The notes under the pieces were generated by a model. It saw nothing but the letters and a program-made list of their open reading frames with translations, ran no database searches and was not told where the DNA came from. Position numbers and translations under genes: made by a program. DNA of 64,000 bases from an uncultured Dysosmobacter sp. (GTDB lineage: Bacteria; Bacillota; Clostridia; Oscillospirales; Oscillospiraceae), in the NCBI RefSeq assembly GCF_947631165.1, contig NZ_CANRKH010000010.1, forward strand, positions 28,475 to 92,474, written 5' to 3'. This document shows, piece after piece, positions 34,630 to 43,250 of this stretch. The stretch's first letter is position 1. The number at the start of each line of letters is the position of its first letter.

Positions 34630-36234
34630 TTATGCTTCACTTTTCTCCGCCGCCGCTCTCACGAACCCATAAAACAGCGGATGCGGCCTATCCGGCCGGC
34701 TCTTGAACTCCGGATGGAACTGGGCGGCCACGAACCAGGGGTGGTCCGGCAGCTCCACGATCTCCACCAGACGGTCGTCCGGAGACAGTCCCGCCAGCAC
34801 CAGGCCATGGGCCTCCATATCCGCCCGGAACTCGTTATTGAACTCATAACGATGACGGTGGCGCTCGGAGATCTCCGCCGCGCCGTACAGCTCCCGGCTG
34901 CGGGTCCCCTCCTTCAGCACGCAGGGATACCGGCCCAGCCGCATGGTGCCGCCCTTCTCCGTCACGTTCACCTGATCCGGCATCAGGGCGATGACCGGGT
35001 GTTTCGTCGTCTCCGAGAACTCGGCGGAGGCGGCGTCCTCATAATCCAACACATGGCGGGCAAACTCGATGACCGCCATCTGCATCCCCAGGCAGATGCC
35101 GAAATAGGGGACATTGTTCTCCCGGGCATAGCGGCAGGCGGCGATCATGCCCTCTGTACCGCGATACCCGAAGCCGCCGGGCACCAGCACGCCGGTGCAG
35201 CCCGCCAGCTTTTCTGCCGCGTTCTCCTCCGTCACGCCCTCGGAATCGACCCATTCGATCTCCACCACGGCGTCGTTGGCGGTGCCGGCATGGTTCAAAG
35301 ACTCCACCACGGAGAGGTAGGCGTCGTGGAGCTGGGTATACTTGCCCACCAGGGCGATATGGACCTTTTTGCGGGCGTTTTTCTCCCGCTTTACCATGGC
35401 GCTCCACTCCCGCAGGTCCGGCTGGTGGGTTATCAGGCCCAGCTTGCGGCAGACCACCTCGTCCAGGCCCTCCCTGGCCATCAGCAGCGGCACCTCATAG
35501 AGGGTCTCCGCCGTGGTGTTCTGGATGACGCAGTCCGGCTGGACGTTGCAGAACAGGGCGATCTTTTTCCGCACATCCTCGGTAATGGGAACGTCGCAGC
35601 GGCAGACCAGCACATCCGGCTGGATGCCCAGGCTCAGCAGCTCCTTGACGGAGTGCTGAGTCGGCTTGCTCTTCAATTCCCCCGAGCCGGGGATCTGGAC
35701 AATGAGGGGCACATGGATGAACAGCACGTCGCCCCGGGGCCGTTCCGACGCCACCTGGCGGATGGCCTCCAGGAAGGGCTGGGACTCGATATCGCCCACG
35801 GTGCCGCCGATCTCGCAGATGACCACGTCCACATCCTCGCTGGCCATGGCGTAGATGCGGTCCTTGATCTCCTGGGTGATGTGGGGGATGATCTGCACCG
35901 TGGCCCCCAGGTAATCGCCCCGGCGCTCCCGGTTCAGCACGGACCACCAGACCTTGCCGGAGGAGATGGAGCTGTTGCCGGACAGATCCTCGTCCACGAA
36001 CCGCTCATAATGGCCCAGGTCCAGGTCCGTCTCCGCGCCGTCGTCGGTGACGAAGACCTCGCCATGCTGATAGGGGCTCATGGTTCCCGGGTCCACATTG
36101 ATATAGGGATCGAATTTCTGATTCCGCACCCGGACCCCCCGCTGCTTCAGCAGCCGGCCCAGGGACGCCGCGCAGATCCCCTTGCCCAGGCCGGACACCA
36201 CGCCGCCGGTGACAAACACGAACTTTGTTGACAT
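34630..36234 (-). CDS. pyrG: CTP synthase
   Basis: ATP- and glutamine-dependent amination of UTP to CTP, cytoplasmic. The 534-residue form starts at ATG 36234 ([11 protein letters not shown]), giving the usual length; the track adds about 120 codons of leader. The synthetase domain begins with [17 protein letters not shown] and includes [12 protein letters not shown]. The C-terminal glutaminase has [10 protein letters not shown], the nucleophile Cys in GICLGMQM and the HPEF triad part. The leader carries a terminator-like hairpin, so expression is probably controlled by attenuation, as for pyrG in other Firmicutes. Confidence 0.98.
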   Translation of the reverse strand: MSTKFVFVTGGVVSGLGKGICAASLGRLLKQRGVRVRNQKFDPYINVDPGTMSPYQHGEVFVTDDGAETDLDLGHYERFVDEDLSGNSSISSGKVWWSVLNRERRGDYLGATVQIIPHITQEIKDRIYAMASEDVDVVICEIGGTVGDIESQPFLEAIRQVASERPRGDVLFIHVPLIVQIPGSGELKSKPTQHSVKELLSLGIQPDVLVCRCDVPITEDVRKKIALFCNVQPDCVIQNTTAETLYEVPLLMAREGLDEVVCRKLGLITHQPDLREWSAMVKREKNARKKVHIALVGKYTQLHDAYLSVVESLNHAGTANDAVVEIEWVDSEGVTEENAAEKLAGCTGVLVPGGFGYRGTEGMIAACRYARENNVPYFGICLGMQMAVIEFARHVLDYEDAASAEFSETTKHPVIALMPDQVNVTEKGGTMRLGRYPCVLKEGTRSRELYGAAEISERHRHRYEFNNEFRADMEAHGLVLAGLSPDDRLVEIVELPDHPWFVAAQFHPEFKSRPDRPHPLFYGFVRAAAEKSEA

Positions 36235-36303
36235 ACCGCTCACCTTACCTTTACACACAACAGTTTTTCCCGAGAGACGATCTGTACGCATAAAATGGAC
36301 AAA

Positions 36304-36352
36304 GCGGTGCCCTTTTGAAAACAAAAAAGCACCGCCAGACCATTTTGCGGTG
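36304..36352 (-). promoter_or_regulatory. Attenuator-like hairpins in the pyrG leader
   Basis: On the minus strand CACCGC (36347-36352) pairs with GCGGTG (36330-36335), followed by CTTTTTT: a terminator about 90 bases before pyrG. The same GCGGTGC can instead pair with GCACCGC (36304-36310), downstream of the T-run. The two structures exclude each other, as expected of an attenuator. Confidence 0.65.
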
Positions 36353-36472
36353 AAAAGTCCCAGCCTCTTTCGGGACTCTTCGCTGCGATCCGCGGTGTCG
36401 CTCGTCTGTTCGATTGTCGCCCTGCGGCTCACGCCGCAAACCGCCGCCGAAGCGTTTCCAAAATACTTTCCC

Positions 36473-36501
36473 ACTATACCACCCCGTTTTTTTCTTGTCA
36501 A
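36473..36501 (-). promoter_or_regulatory. pyrG promoter
   Basis: TTGACA (36496-36501), a 17-bp spacer and TATAGT (36473-36478) on the minus strand, preceded by TGG. The transcript would begin close to GGGAAAG and have a leader of about 235 bases. In Bacillus, pyrG leaders start GGGC and sense CTP by repeated G addition; here the start is GGGA. Confidence 0.8.
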
Positions 36502-36644
36502 TGATTCTCTTTTTCCCCCTCTCGTCCCCGCCGCATTTTGCCGGGACCGCCGGGGCCATGTGCGGCAGTCGTTTTCCGCCCCCTTTCCCGCCAAACTGTG
36601 ACTGTTGCCATGGACACGGCAATTTATTTTGTAAAAAATGACGA

Positions 36645-36673
36645 TTGACTTTATTCCTTTAAAGCTGTATGTT
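36645..36673 (+). promoter_or_regulatory. Promoter of the leader-peptide and ABC importer unit
   Basis: TTGACT (36645-36650), a 17-bp spacer and TATGTT (36668-36673). It is the only promoter I see for the three-gene transporter unit that follows. Confidence 0.75.
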
Positions 36674-36715
36674 GTAAAAGTACTAAAGTCCAGCCGGCAG
36701 AAAGGAGTTCCCGTG

Positions 36716-36823
36716 ATGCGTCATACCGTCGTGTTGTCCCTGCGGCCCGCCCCGGGCTCCTATTACTTTATGAAGGTCCGCTACGCGGGCCGTTTTGAGC
36801 GTACCGAAAAGCTGTCCGGCTGA
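36716..36823 (+). CDS. Possible 35-residue leader peptide before the ABC importer
   Basis: A short ORF with AAAGGAG 8 bases before ATG 36716. The peptide runs [20 protein letters not shown] and on to FERTEKLSG, with three Tyr and one Phe in the middle (SYYFMKVRY). A terminator hairpin follows 20 bp after its stop. In the peptide region GGGCCG (36787-36792) is complementary to the 5' arm of that terminator (CGGCCC), so an antiterminator could form if ribosomes stall. The layout is that of an aromatic amino acid attenuator, but no homologue is known to me; the ORF could also be a plain small gene. Confidence 0.5.
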   Translation: MRHTVVLSLRPAPGSYYFMKVRYAGRFERTEKLSG

Positions 36824-36843
36824 AGCATGACCGCCGTATGAAG

Positions 36844-36876
36844 AGCGGCCCTGTCTCACGGACGGGGCCGCTTTTT
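36844..36876 (+). terminator. Terminator or attenuator before the substrate-binding protein gene
   Basis: AGCGGCCC pairs with GGGCCGCT, with TGTC/GACG extending the stem, followed by TTTTT. It stands between the short ORF and the transporter genes, so read-through or antitermination is needed for transporter expression from the 36645 promoter. Confidence 0.8.
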
Positions 36877-36916
36877 ATAATATCTTGCAAATTATAAACA
36901 TAAGGAGATCTGAACG

Positions 36917-37936
36917 ATGAAAAAGAAGCTGCTTGCACTCATTCTGGCAGGCATCATGGTCCTGAGCCTGGCCGCCTGCGGCGCCAAGGACGAGCCTGCC
37001 CCCGCCGAGGACCCCAAGGAGACCGAACAGCCCGCCGAGCCCGCTGAGCCTGCCGCCGAGACCTACACCGTGGGCATCTGCCAGCTGGCCCCCCACCCCG
37101 CTCTGGACGCCGCTACTGAGGGCTTCCAGGACGCGCTGAAGGAAGCCCTCGGCGACGCCGTGGAGATCAAGGTGGACAACGCCGCCGGTGAATCCGCCAC
37201 CTGCGCCACCATCATCAACGGCTTTGTGTCCTCTGACGTGGATCTGATCATGGCCAACGCGACCCCCGCCCTGCAGGCCGCCGTGTCCGCCACCAGCGAT
37301 ATCCCCGTGCTGGGCACCTCCGTGACTGAGTACGGCGTGGCCCTGGGCATCAGCGACTTCTCCGGCACCGTGGGAACCAACGTGTCCGGCACCAGCGACC
37401 TGGCTCCCTTGGATCAGCAGGCCGCCATGGTGAAGGAGTGGTTCCCCGACGCCAAGACCGTGGGTCTGGTGTACTGCTCCGCCGAGGCCAACAGCCAGTA
37501 TCAGGTGGACAACGTGCAGAAGTACCTGGAGGATCTGGGCTTCACCTGCGCTCAGTATCCCTTCTCTGACACCAACGACATGGCCTCCGTCGTCCAGAAC
37601 GCCGCCGATAACAACGATGTTCTGTATGTCCCCACCGACAACACCTGCGCCAACAACACCGGCGTGATCGACAATATCTGCCGTCCCGCCAAGGTCCCCG
37701 TCATCTGCGGCGAAGAGGGTATCTGCGGCGGCTGCGGCGTGGCGACCCTGTCCATCAGCTACTATGATCTGGGCGTCGCCACCGGCAAGATGGCCGCCAA
37801 GATCCTCACCGGTGAGTCCAATGTGTCCGAGATGCCCATTGAGTACGCGCCCCAGTTCACCAAGAAGTACAACGAGGCGATCTGCTCCGACTTGGGCCTG
37901 CCCGTACCCGAGGGCTACGAGGCCATCGCACAGTAA
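36917..37936 (+). CDS. ABC importer substrate-binding lipoprotein (TrpX-like family)
   Basis: A 339-residue lipoprotein with a signal peptide ending LSLAAC, a Pro/Glu-rich linker (about 25-47) and a type I periplasmic-binding fold. The start of the domain, YTVGICQLAPHPALDAATEGF, and the blocks MANATPALQAA, VLYVPTDNT and PVICGEEGIC mark the family often annotated as tryptophan/tyrosine (TrpX) importers. Real substrates in the family vary, so this is only suggestive. AAGGAG precedes the ATG. It is the first of three genes with permease and ATPase. A terminator follows it, so the permease and ATPase are probably made at lower level. Confidence 0.9.
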   Translation: MKKKLLALILAGIMVLSLAACGAKDEPAPAEDPKETEQPAEPAEPAAETYTVGICQLAPHPALDAATEGFQDALKEALGDAVEIKVDNAAGESATCATIINGFVSSDVDLIMANATPALQAAVSATSDIPVLGTSVTEYGVALGISDFSGTVGTNVSGTSDLAPLDQQAAMVKEWFPDAKTVGLVYCSAEANSQYQVDNVQKYLEDLGFTCAQYPFSDTNDMASVVQNAADNNDVLYVPTDNTCANNTGVIDNICRPAKVPVICGEEGICGGCGVATLSISYYDLGVATGKMAAKILTGESNVSEMPIEYAPQFTKKYNEAICSDLGLPVPEGYEAIAQ

Positions 37937-37953
37937 TTCCCCTTTATTTCCTC

Positions 37954-37994
37954 AAAAAAGCGGCGAAAAAGGCTTCCCTTTTTCGCCGCTTTTT
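37954..37994 (+). terminator. Hairpin terminator between binding protein and permease genes
   Basis: AAAAAGCGGCGAAAAAGG and CCCTTTTTCGCCGCTTTTT pair almost perfectly around CTT. Such a terminator after the first gene is a common way to make more binding protein than membrane components. Confidence 0.85.
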
Positions 37995-38040
37995 GCTATA
38001 CTATTGAAGACTATCGACTTTTGAGGGGGAACACACAACT

Positions 38041-39015
38041 ATGATGGATTTCATCAACGCACTGCCGGGGGCCGTCTCCCAGGGATTGATCTGGGGCATC
38101 ATGGCCATCGGCGTCTATATCACCTATAAGATCCTGGATATCGCGGATCTGACCGTGGACGGCTCCTTCTGCACCGGCGCGGCGGTTTTCGTGGTGCTGT
38201 TCACCGGCGGCATGAACCTGTGGCTGGCGCTGCTGGCCGCCCTGATCGCCGGTATGCTGGCTGGTCTGGTCACCGGACTGCTGCACACCTTCTGCGGCAT
38301 CCCCGCCATCCTGGCCGGCATCCTGACCCAGCTGAGCCTGTGGTCTGTGAATATGGCCGTCATGGGCATGAAGGCCACCGTGGCCATCAACGTCACGACC
38401 CCGGAGATGCTGGACAAGCTGCTGGTCTCCCTGCGGTTCGTGAAGGATGTGTCCAACGGGACCCGTCCCTTCTACCGCCACCCCATTTTTGTGGTGGGCC
38501 TGCTCACCGTGGCCGTCATCGCCGTCCTGTACTGGTTCTTCGGCACCGAGCTGGGCTGCTCCCTGCGGGCCACTGGCTCCAATCAGAACATGGCCCGCGC
38601 CCAGGGCATCAACACGAACGTGGCCAAGGTGCTGGGCCTGGTGCTCTCCAACGGTCTGGTCTCCCTGTCCGGCGCTCTGCTGGCCCAGTATAACAGCGCC
38701 AGCGAGATCAATATGGGACGCGGCGCCATCGTCATCGGCCTGGCCGCCGTCATCATCGGCGATGTGATCTTTTCCAAGATCTTCCGCAACTTCGCCCTGA
38801 AGCTGCTGAGCGTTTCCATCGGCGCCATCATCTACTACATCGTCATCCAGGCGGTGCTGGCCATGGGCCTCAACGCCAACTACCTGAAGGCGCTGTCCGC
38901 CATCGTGGTGGCCATCTTCCTGTCCATCCCCTACTGGAAGGGCAAGTACATCCACACAAAAGCGGCTGTCCCCGCCCAGGCGGGAGCCAAGATGGGAGGC
39001 GATCTCAATGCTTGA
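38041..39015 (+). CDS. ABC importer permease (TrpY-like)
   Basis: A 324-residue integral membrane protein of the branched-chain-type permease superfamily, with about eight or nine hydrophobic segments. Typical blocks are LIWGIMAIGVYITYKILDIADLTVDGS at the start and GTELGCSLRATGSNQNMARAQGI, which is the cytoplasmic coupling loop, then SNGLVSLSGALLAQYNSASEINMG. It overlaps the ATPase gene by 8 bp. AGGGGG lies before the ATG. Confidence 0.93.
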   Translation: MMDFINALPGAVSQGLIWGIMAIGVYITYKILDIADLTVDGSFCTGAAVFVVLFTGGMNLWLALLAALIAGMLAGLVTGLLHTFCGIPAILAGILTQLSLWSVNMAVMGMKATVAINVTTPEMLDKLLVSLRFVKDVSNGTRPFYRHPIFVVGLLTVAVIAVLYWFFGTELGCSLRATGSNQNMARAQGINTNVAKVLGLVLSNGLVSLSGALLAQYNSASEINMGRGAIVIGLAAVIIGDVIFSKIFRNFALKLLSVSIGAIIYYIVIQAVLAMGLNANYLKALSAIVVAIFLSIPYWKGKYIHTKAAVPAQAGAKMGGDLNA

Positions 39016-39802
39016 CGTCAAGAATATCTACAAGACCTTCAACGCCGGTACGGTCAATGAAAAGACGGCTTTGAAGGGCGTTTCCCTGCATCTGGACCCC
39101 GGCGATTTCGTCACCGTCATCGGCGGCAACGGTGCGGGCAAATCAACCCTGCTGAACGCCGTGGCCGGTGTGTGGCCGGTGGACGCCGGCACCATCTCCA
39201 TCGGCGGCGTGGACCTGACCCACATGCCGGAGCACAAGCGGGCCAAATACATCGGCCGGGTGTTCCAGGACCCCATGATGGGCACCGCCGCCACCATGCA
39301 GATCGAGGAAAACCTGGCTCTGGCGGCCCGCCGGGGCAAGAGCCGCAGCCTCCGCGCCGGCATCACCAAGGCCGAGCGGGAAGAATACATCGAGCGGCTG
39401 AAGATCCTGGACCTGGGCCTGGAGGACCGGCTCACCAGCAAGGTGGGCCTGCTGTCCGGCGGCCAGCGCCAGGCCCTGACGCTGCTGATGGCAACCCTCA
39501 TCAAGCCCCAGCTCCTGCTGCTGGACGAGCATACTGCCGCCCTGGACCCCAAGACCGCCGCAAAGGTGCTGGACGCCACGGACCGCATCGTGTCCAAGGA
39601 CAGCCTGACGACCCTGATGATAACCCACAACATGAAGGACGCCATAACCCACGGCAACCGCCTTATCATGATGTATGAGGGCCGCATCGTCATCGACGTT
39701 TCCGGCGAGGAGAAGAAAAAGCTGACGGTTCCCCAGCTTCTGGAGCTGTTCAGCAAGGTCAGCGGGAGTGATGAGGCTGACGACAAACTGCTGCTCTCCT
39801 GA
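39008..39802 (+). CDS. ABC importer ATPase (TrpZ-like)
   Basis: The 264-residue ATP-binding subunit for the preceding permease. Walker A GGNGAGKST, signature LSGGQRQAL, Walker B LLLLDEHTA and switch His in MITHN are all present. The Walker B glutamate is followed by His, as is common in this subfamily. Start at ATG 39008 after GGGAGGCG, inside the end of the permease gene, so translation is coupled. It is the last gene of the unit. Confidence 0.95.
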   Translation: MLDVKNIYKTFNAGTVNEKTALKGVSLHLDPGDFVTVIGGNGAGKSTLLNAVAGVWPVDAGTISIGGVDLTHMPEHKRAKYIGRVFQDPMMGTAATMQIEENLALAARRGKSRSLRAGITKAEREEYIERLKILDLGLEDRLTSKVGLLSGGQRQALTLLMATLIKPQLLLLDEHTAALDPKTAAKVLDATDRIVSKDSLTTLMITHNMKDAITHGNRLIMMYEGRIVIDVSGEEKKKLTVPQLLELFSKVSGSDEADDKLLLS

Positions 39803-39887
39803 ACGCCGCTGACCGGGGCCCCGCACAGCGGGTCGCGCCGGGCCATCGCTTTCCGCAGCTCTGATTCCTTGAAAGCTCCGCAATATA

Positions 39888-40051
39888 AGAACCTGTACCA
39901 ATAGGTGCAGCACACCGTCTGAGCGGTCCTTTTCCCGCCGCTCTGCGTTGTTTCTCCTTGGAATACTTCAAGTATTCCTGCGTCAAAACGCCTTGATCGG
40001 CAGAAAAATTCCTCTCCCATCCGGCGTTCCTCCCCTATTGGTACAGGTTCT
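39888..40051. mobile_element. MITE-like element, 164 bp with 18-bp terminal inverted repeats
   Basis: The ends AGAACCTGTACCAATAGG (39888-39905) and CCTATTGGTACAGGTTCT (40034-40051) are perfect inverted repeats of each other. The inside has GGAATACTTCAAGTATTCC, a palindrome, and no ORF. A second, diverged copy in the opposite orientation lies at 57471-57635, and a relative with other ends at 43091-43250. Size, ends and lack of genes fit a miniature inverted-repeat element. It fills most of the 322-bp spacer between the importer and DegV genes. Confidence 0.85.
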
Positions 40052-40124
40052 AAAACTGCAAAAACGGGCGCTGCCATTGGCAGCGCCCGCCTCTATTATG
40101 TGCCGCTTGCGCACGGCATGTCTC

Positions 40125-40973
40125 TCAATAGCCGATGATAAGTCCCTTTTCCATGGCGTAAAAGCTGGTCAGGCCCCGACAGGGAATGACCTCCACACTC
40201 TTTACCGGCAGGTCCTTCAGAATCTGATCCCGCAGCTTCATGGCGCTAACGGAGTTCTCGCAGTGGGAGATGACCACCTCTGCGCCGGAGCAGTCCTTGC
40301 TGCCGCCCATCAGGGCCGTGATGGCTCTATAGGTCTTGACCTCGCCCCGGGCCTTGTCGGCCACATGAATGGTCCCTTGGGGCGTGGCGTCGGCGATGAC
40401 ATGGATGCCCAGCGAGTGCAGCAGCGTGCCCACCAGCGGCCGCATCCGACCGTTTTTGATAAGGTTGTCAAAATTCTCCAGCGTAAAGCAGGTCCGCAGC
40501 GCCGCCTGATACAGCCGCAGCTGGGCACAGATCTCCTCAAACCGCTCTCCTGCGGGGTCTGCTTCCATCAACTCCCGAGCCTTGCGGATCAGCAGCACCA
40601 TAGCTCCGGCGGTAGCCTTGGAGTCGATGACGCAGATCTCCTTTTCCGGATGCTCCTCCAGCGCCATTTCCCGTCCCATCACGGCGGCGTTGTAGGTGCC
40701 GGAGAGGTTGGAGGAAATGGTGAAGCAGACCGTCTTATCCCCTTTCTCAAAGGCTCTGGCAAAGGCGGCAGGCGAGGGACACGCCGTGGAGGAAGCGGTC
40801 TTTTCCGCTTCCATGGCCGCAAGCAGCTCCGGGATGTTCAAATCGTCGTTGTCCACGAATTCCCGATCGCCCACCTGCAGCCGCAGGGGGACCGTCTCAA
40901 ACAGCACGCTTCCGCCGGGATAATCCCGCATCCGCAGATCACAACTGCTGTCGCTCACAATATTCCAGATCAT
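40125..40973 (-). CDS. DegV-family fatty-acid-binding protein
   Basis: A 282-residue cytoplasmic protein of the DegV/FakB family, which binds a fatty acid and presents it to a kinase for use in membrane lipids. Conserved blocks: the N-terminal IVSDSSCDL, SSTACPSPAAFARAFE, TISSNLSGTYNAA (fatty-acid head-group contact), VIDSKATAGAM and FTLENFDNLIKNGRMRP. No fakA (kinase) is nearby. It is a single-gene unit with its own promoter. Confidence 0.93.
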   Translation of the reverse strand: MIWNIVSDSSCDLRMRDYPGGSVLFETVPLRLQVGDREFVDNDDLNIPELLAAMEAEKTASSTACPSPAAFARAFEKGDKTVCFTISSNLSGTYNAAVMGREMALEEHPEKEICVIDSKATAGAMVLLIRKARELMEADPAGERFEEICAQLRLYQAALRTCFTLENFDNLIKNGRMRPLVGTLLHSLGIHVIADATPQGTIHVADKARGEVKTYRAITALMGGSKDCSGAEVVISHCENSVSAMKLRDQILKDLPVKSVEVIPCRGLTSFYAMEKGLIIGY

Positions 40974-41013
40974 ACGCTTCTCCTTATAACGTGGTTTTTA
41001 ATACTATATTTGT

Positions 41014-41042
41014 ATCATACAATGTTCTGTACTGTTTGTCAA
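41014..41042 (-). promoter_or_regulatory. degV promoter
   Basis: TTGACA (41037-41042), a 17-bp spacer and TATGAT (41014-41019) on the minus strand, followed by A/T-rich dyads (GATACAAATATAGTATT) that may be an operator. Confidence 0.8.
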
Positions 41043-41150
41043 TGTCAAAAGTGGCTCTTTCCGCTGAAACCGGAAAAAACAAACAGCTCTGCCGGATCTC
41101 TCCCTCCACAGGACCGCGGGAGCCGGAGCGAGACCGCCGAAACGCAGGAC

Positions 41151-41211
41151 TTGACAACGCCCCGCGGCTGTGCTATTTTAAAAAAGTTCTTTGAAAAACC
41201 ATTTTTGCAAA
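41151..41211 (+). promoter_or_regulatory. Promoter and possible operator of marR-MATE
   Basis: TTGACA (41151-41156), a 17-bp spacer and TATTTT (41174-41179). Just after it TTTGAAAAAC-CATTTTTGCAAA (41190-41211) is a near palindrome placed where a MarR protein would repress its own operon. Confidence 0.7.
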
Positions 41212-41234
41212 AACTATCTGAGAGGACCGTTTTC

Positions 41235-41684
41235 ATGTCCACCAACTATACACGCCTGCTGCAATTTTTTCAGCAATTCGGAAAATTCTATACCCATCAG
41301 TTCTCCCCCTTTTTAGACCGCACCGGTCTTTCCATGCGGGAGGTCCATGTGCTTTTGTTCCTGGTCAATAATCCCGCCTACGATACCGCCCGGGATGTGA
41401 CAGAGTTCCGGGGATTGTCCAAGTCTCAGGTCTCCCAGGCGGTGGAGCTTTTGACGGCGGAGGGCTTCCTCCGCCGGACGCCAGACCCGCAGGACCGGCG
41501 GATCGTCCGTCTCTCCATCACGGAGGCCGGCAGACCGCTGGCCCGGGAGTGTCAGGAAATCCAGGCGGCCTGCGGCAGGCGGCTGCTGGAGGGCCTGTCC
41601 CCGGCGGATACGGCCCAATTTCTCACATATCTGCAAACCGTGCTGGACAACGGCGCGCAGCTGGCAGAGGAGGCGTCTCTATGA
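41235..41684 (+). CDS. MarR-family regulator
   Basis: A 149-residue winged-helix protein from ATG 41235, preceded by GAGAGGA. The 578-residue ORF in the track is an accidental extension through the MITE and antisense of degV. The DNA-binding core is TEFRGLSKSQVSQAVELLTAEGFLRRTPDPQDRRIV, with the wing residues DRR typical of MarR. It overlaps the MATE gene by 4 bp (ATGA) and probably represses the pair until an inducer drug or metabolite binds. Confidence 0.95.
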   Translation: MSTNYTRLLQFFQQFGKFYTHQFSPFLDRTGLSMREVHVLLFLVNNPAYDTARDVTEFRGLSKSQVSQAVELLTAEGFLRRTPDPQDRRIVRLSITEAGRPLARECQEIQAACGRRLLEGLSPADTAQFLTYLQTVLDNGAQLAEEASL

Positions 41685-43060
41685 AACAGCAAAGTGCGGA
41701 TCTGGGCCACGGCCCTGTAGGCAGGCTCCTGTTCTCCTTGGCGCTGCCCACCATCACCTCTCAGCTGGTCAACATGCTCTACAACCTGGTGGACCGGGTC
41801 TACATCGGCCACATGCAGCCGGTGGATACCGTCGGCTCCCTGGCCCTTACCGGTGTGGGCGTGTGCCTGCCCATCATCATGATCATCTCCGCCTTCGCGG
41901 CGCTGCTGGCCATGGGCGGCGCGCCCCGGGCCTCTATTCAGGAAGGGCGGGGCGATCCCCAGGCAGCCGAACGCATCATGGGCAACAGCTTCACCCTGCT
42001 GCTGATCGTCTCCATCGTGCTGACGGTTCTGTTCCAGGTCTTTGCGGAACCGCTGCTGCTGACTTTCGGCGCCAGCGAAAATACCATTAGCTACGCTCTG
42101 TCCTATATGCGGATCTATACCCTGGGAACGCTGTTCGTGCAGATGACCCTGGGCATGAACGCCTATATCACCGCCCAGGGCTTCACCACTGTCAGCATGA
42201 AGACCGTTTTGATCGGCGCCGGTCTGAACACCGTGCTGGACCCCATTTTCATTTTTGCGCTGGACCTGGGCGTGCGGGGGGCGGCGCTGGCCACCATTCT
42301 CTCTCAGGCGGTGTCCGCCGTATGGGTCCTGCGGTTCCTGCTGGGGCCTCAGACCCATTGGCGTCTGCGGAAGGAGTATCTGCGGCCCGTACCGTCGGTA
42401 TTCCTGCCCTGTCTGGCCCTGGGCTTGGCGCCGTTCATCATGCAGTCCACAGAGAGCCTGATCGCCGTGTGCTTCAATTCCTCCCTGCTGAAATACGGCG
42501 GTGATATCGCCGTAGGCTCCATGACGGTGCTGAGCAGCATCATGCAGTTTGCCATGATGCCTCTCCATGGATTGACCCAGGGCGCACAGCCCATCATCAG
42601 CTACAACTTCGGCGCCCGGAACGCCCGCCGGGTCCGGGACGCATTCCGGTGCCTGTTACGCTCCTGCGTGATCTATTCCCTGACGCTGTGGGCGCTGGTA
42701 CAGCTTTTCCCCCGCCTGTTTGTTCTGATTTTCAACAACAATCCCACGCTGGTGGATTATGCCGCCTGGGCTTTGCGGATCTACATGGGCGCCACAGGCA
42801 TCTTCGGCGTCCAGATCGCCTGCCAGCAGACCTTCATCGCGCTGGGCAACGCCAAGACCTCCCTGTTTCTGGCGGTCCTGCGGAAGATCATCCTGTTGAT
42901 CCCCCTTATCTATATCCTGCCCCTCTTCTTCGCAGACAAGGCCTTTGCCGTGTTTCTGGCAGAACCTATCGCGGACCTGCTGGCGGTCTGCACCACCGCC
43001 ACCATGTTCTCCTTCCAGTTCAAGCGCAGCATGGCGGAGCTGGAGCAGCAGGTATCCTAA
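41681..43060 (+). CDS. MATE-family efflux transporter
   Basis: A 459-residue membrane protein of the multidrug and toxin extrusion family with twelve predicted helices. The N-terminal half begins LLFSLALPTITSQLVNMLYNLVDRVYIGH, as usual for the family. The second half repeats the pattern with MQFAMMPLHGLTQGAQPIISYNFGARN. It uses a sodium or proton gradient to export cationic compounds. GAGGAGG precedes ATG 41681 inside the marR gene, so the two are translationally coupled. A strong terminator follows. Confidence 0.95.
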   Translation: MKQQSADLGHGPVGRLLFSLALPTITSQLVNMLYNLVDRVYIGHMQPVDTVGSLALTGVGVCLPIIMIISAFAALLAMGGAPRASIQEGRGDPQAAERIMGNSFTLLLIVSIVLTVLFQVFAEPLLLTFGASENTISYALSYMRIYTLGTLFVQMTLGMNAYITAQGFTTVSMKTVLIGAGLNTVLDPIFIFALDLGVRGAALATILSQAVSAVWVLRFLLGPQTHWRLRKEYLRPVPSVFLPCLALGLAPFIMQSTESLIAVCFNSSLLKYGGDIAVGSMTVLSSIMQFAMMPLHGLTQGAQPIISYNFGARNARRVRDAFRCLLRSCVIYSLTLWALVQLFPRLFVLIFNNNPTLVDYAAWALRIYMGATGIFGVQIACQQTFIALGNAKTSLFLAVLRKIILLIPLIYILPLFFADKAFAVFLAEPIADLLAVCTTATMFSFQFKRSMAELEQQVS

Positions 43061-43090
43061 AAAAGCACCCCCGGCAGGGGGTGCTTTTTT
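43059..43090 (+). terminator. Terminator of the marR-MATE operon
   Basis: AAAAAAGCACCCCC-GGCA-GGGGGTGCTTTTTT is a perfect stem directly at the MATE stop codon. Confidence 0.93.
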
Positions 43091-43250
43091 AGGAACCACT
43101 GAATAAATTCCCGCATACGTCTTGGCGGCATCCATTTGACTTCGTTAAAAAATTTTGAAATACGTTCAGTATTCCTGCACCTTTTGCCTTGTCAGATGAA
43201 AAAGCCCGTCAATCCGCATACCGCATACTTGGATTTAATCAGTGCTTCCT
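43091..43250. mobile_element. MITE-like element overlapping the end of the permease gene
   Basis: The ends AGGAACCACTGAATAAATTC and, read inward on the other strand, AGGAAGCACTGATTAAATCC match at 17 of 20 positions. The core GAAATACGTTCAGTATTCCTGC, then TTTTGCCTTG and GAAAAA, resembles the core of the 39888-40051 element, although the ends differ. The right end covers the last five codons and the stop of the nucleobase permease gene, and the left end abuts the MATE terminator. Confidence 0.65.

Noticed and set aside
34534-36231. 565-residue plus-strand ORF opposite pyrG
   Set aside because: Antisense shadow; pyrG on the minus strand is unmistakable.
39948-41684. 578-residue ORF covering marR and upstream DNA
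   Set aside because: The first 429 codons run through the MITE-like element and antisense to degV; only the last 149 residues from ATG 41235 are a MarR protein with a ribosome binding site.
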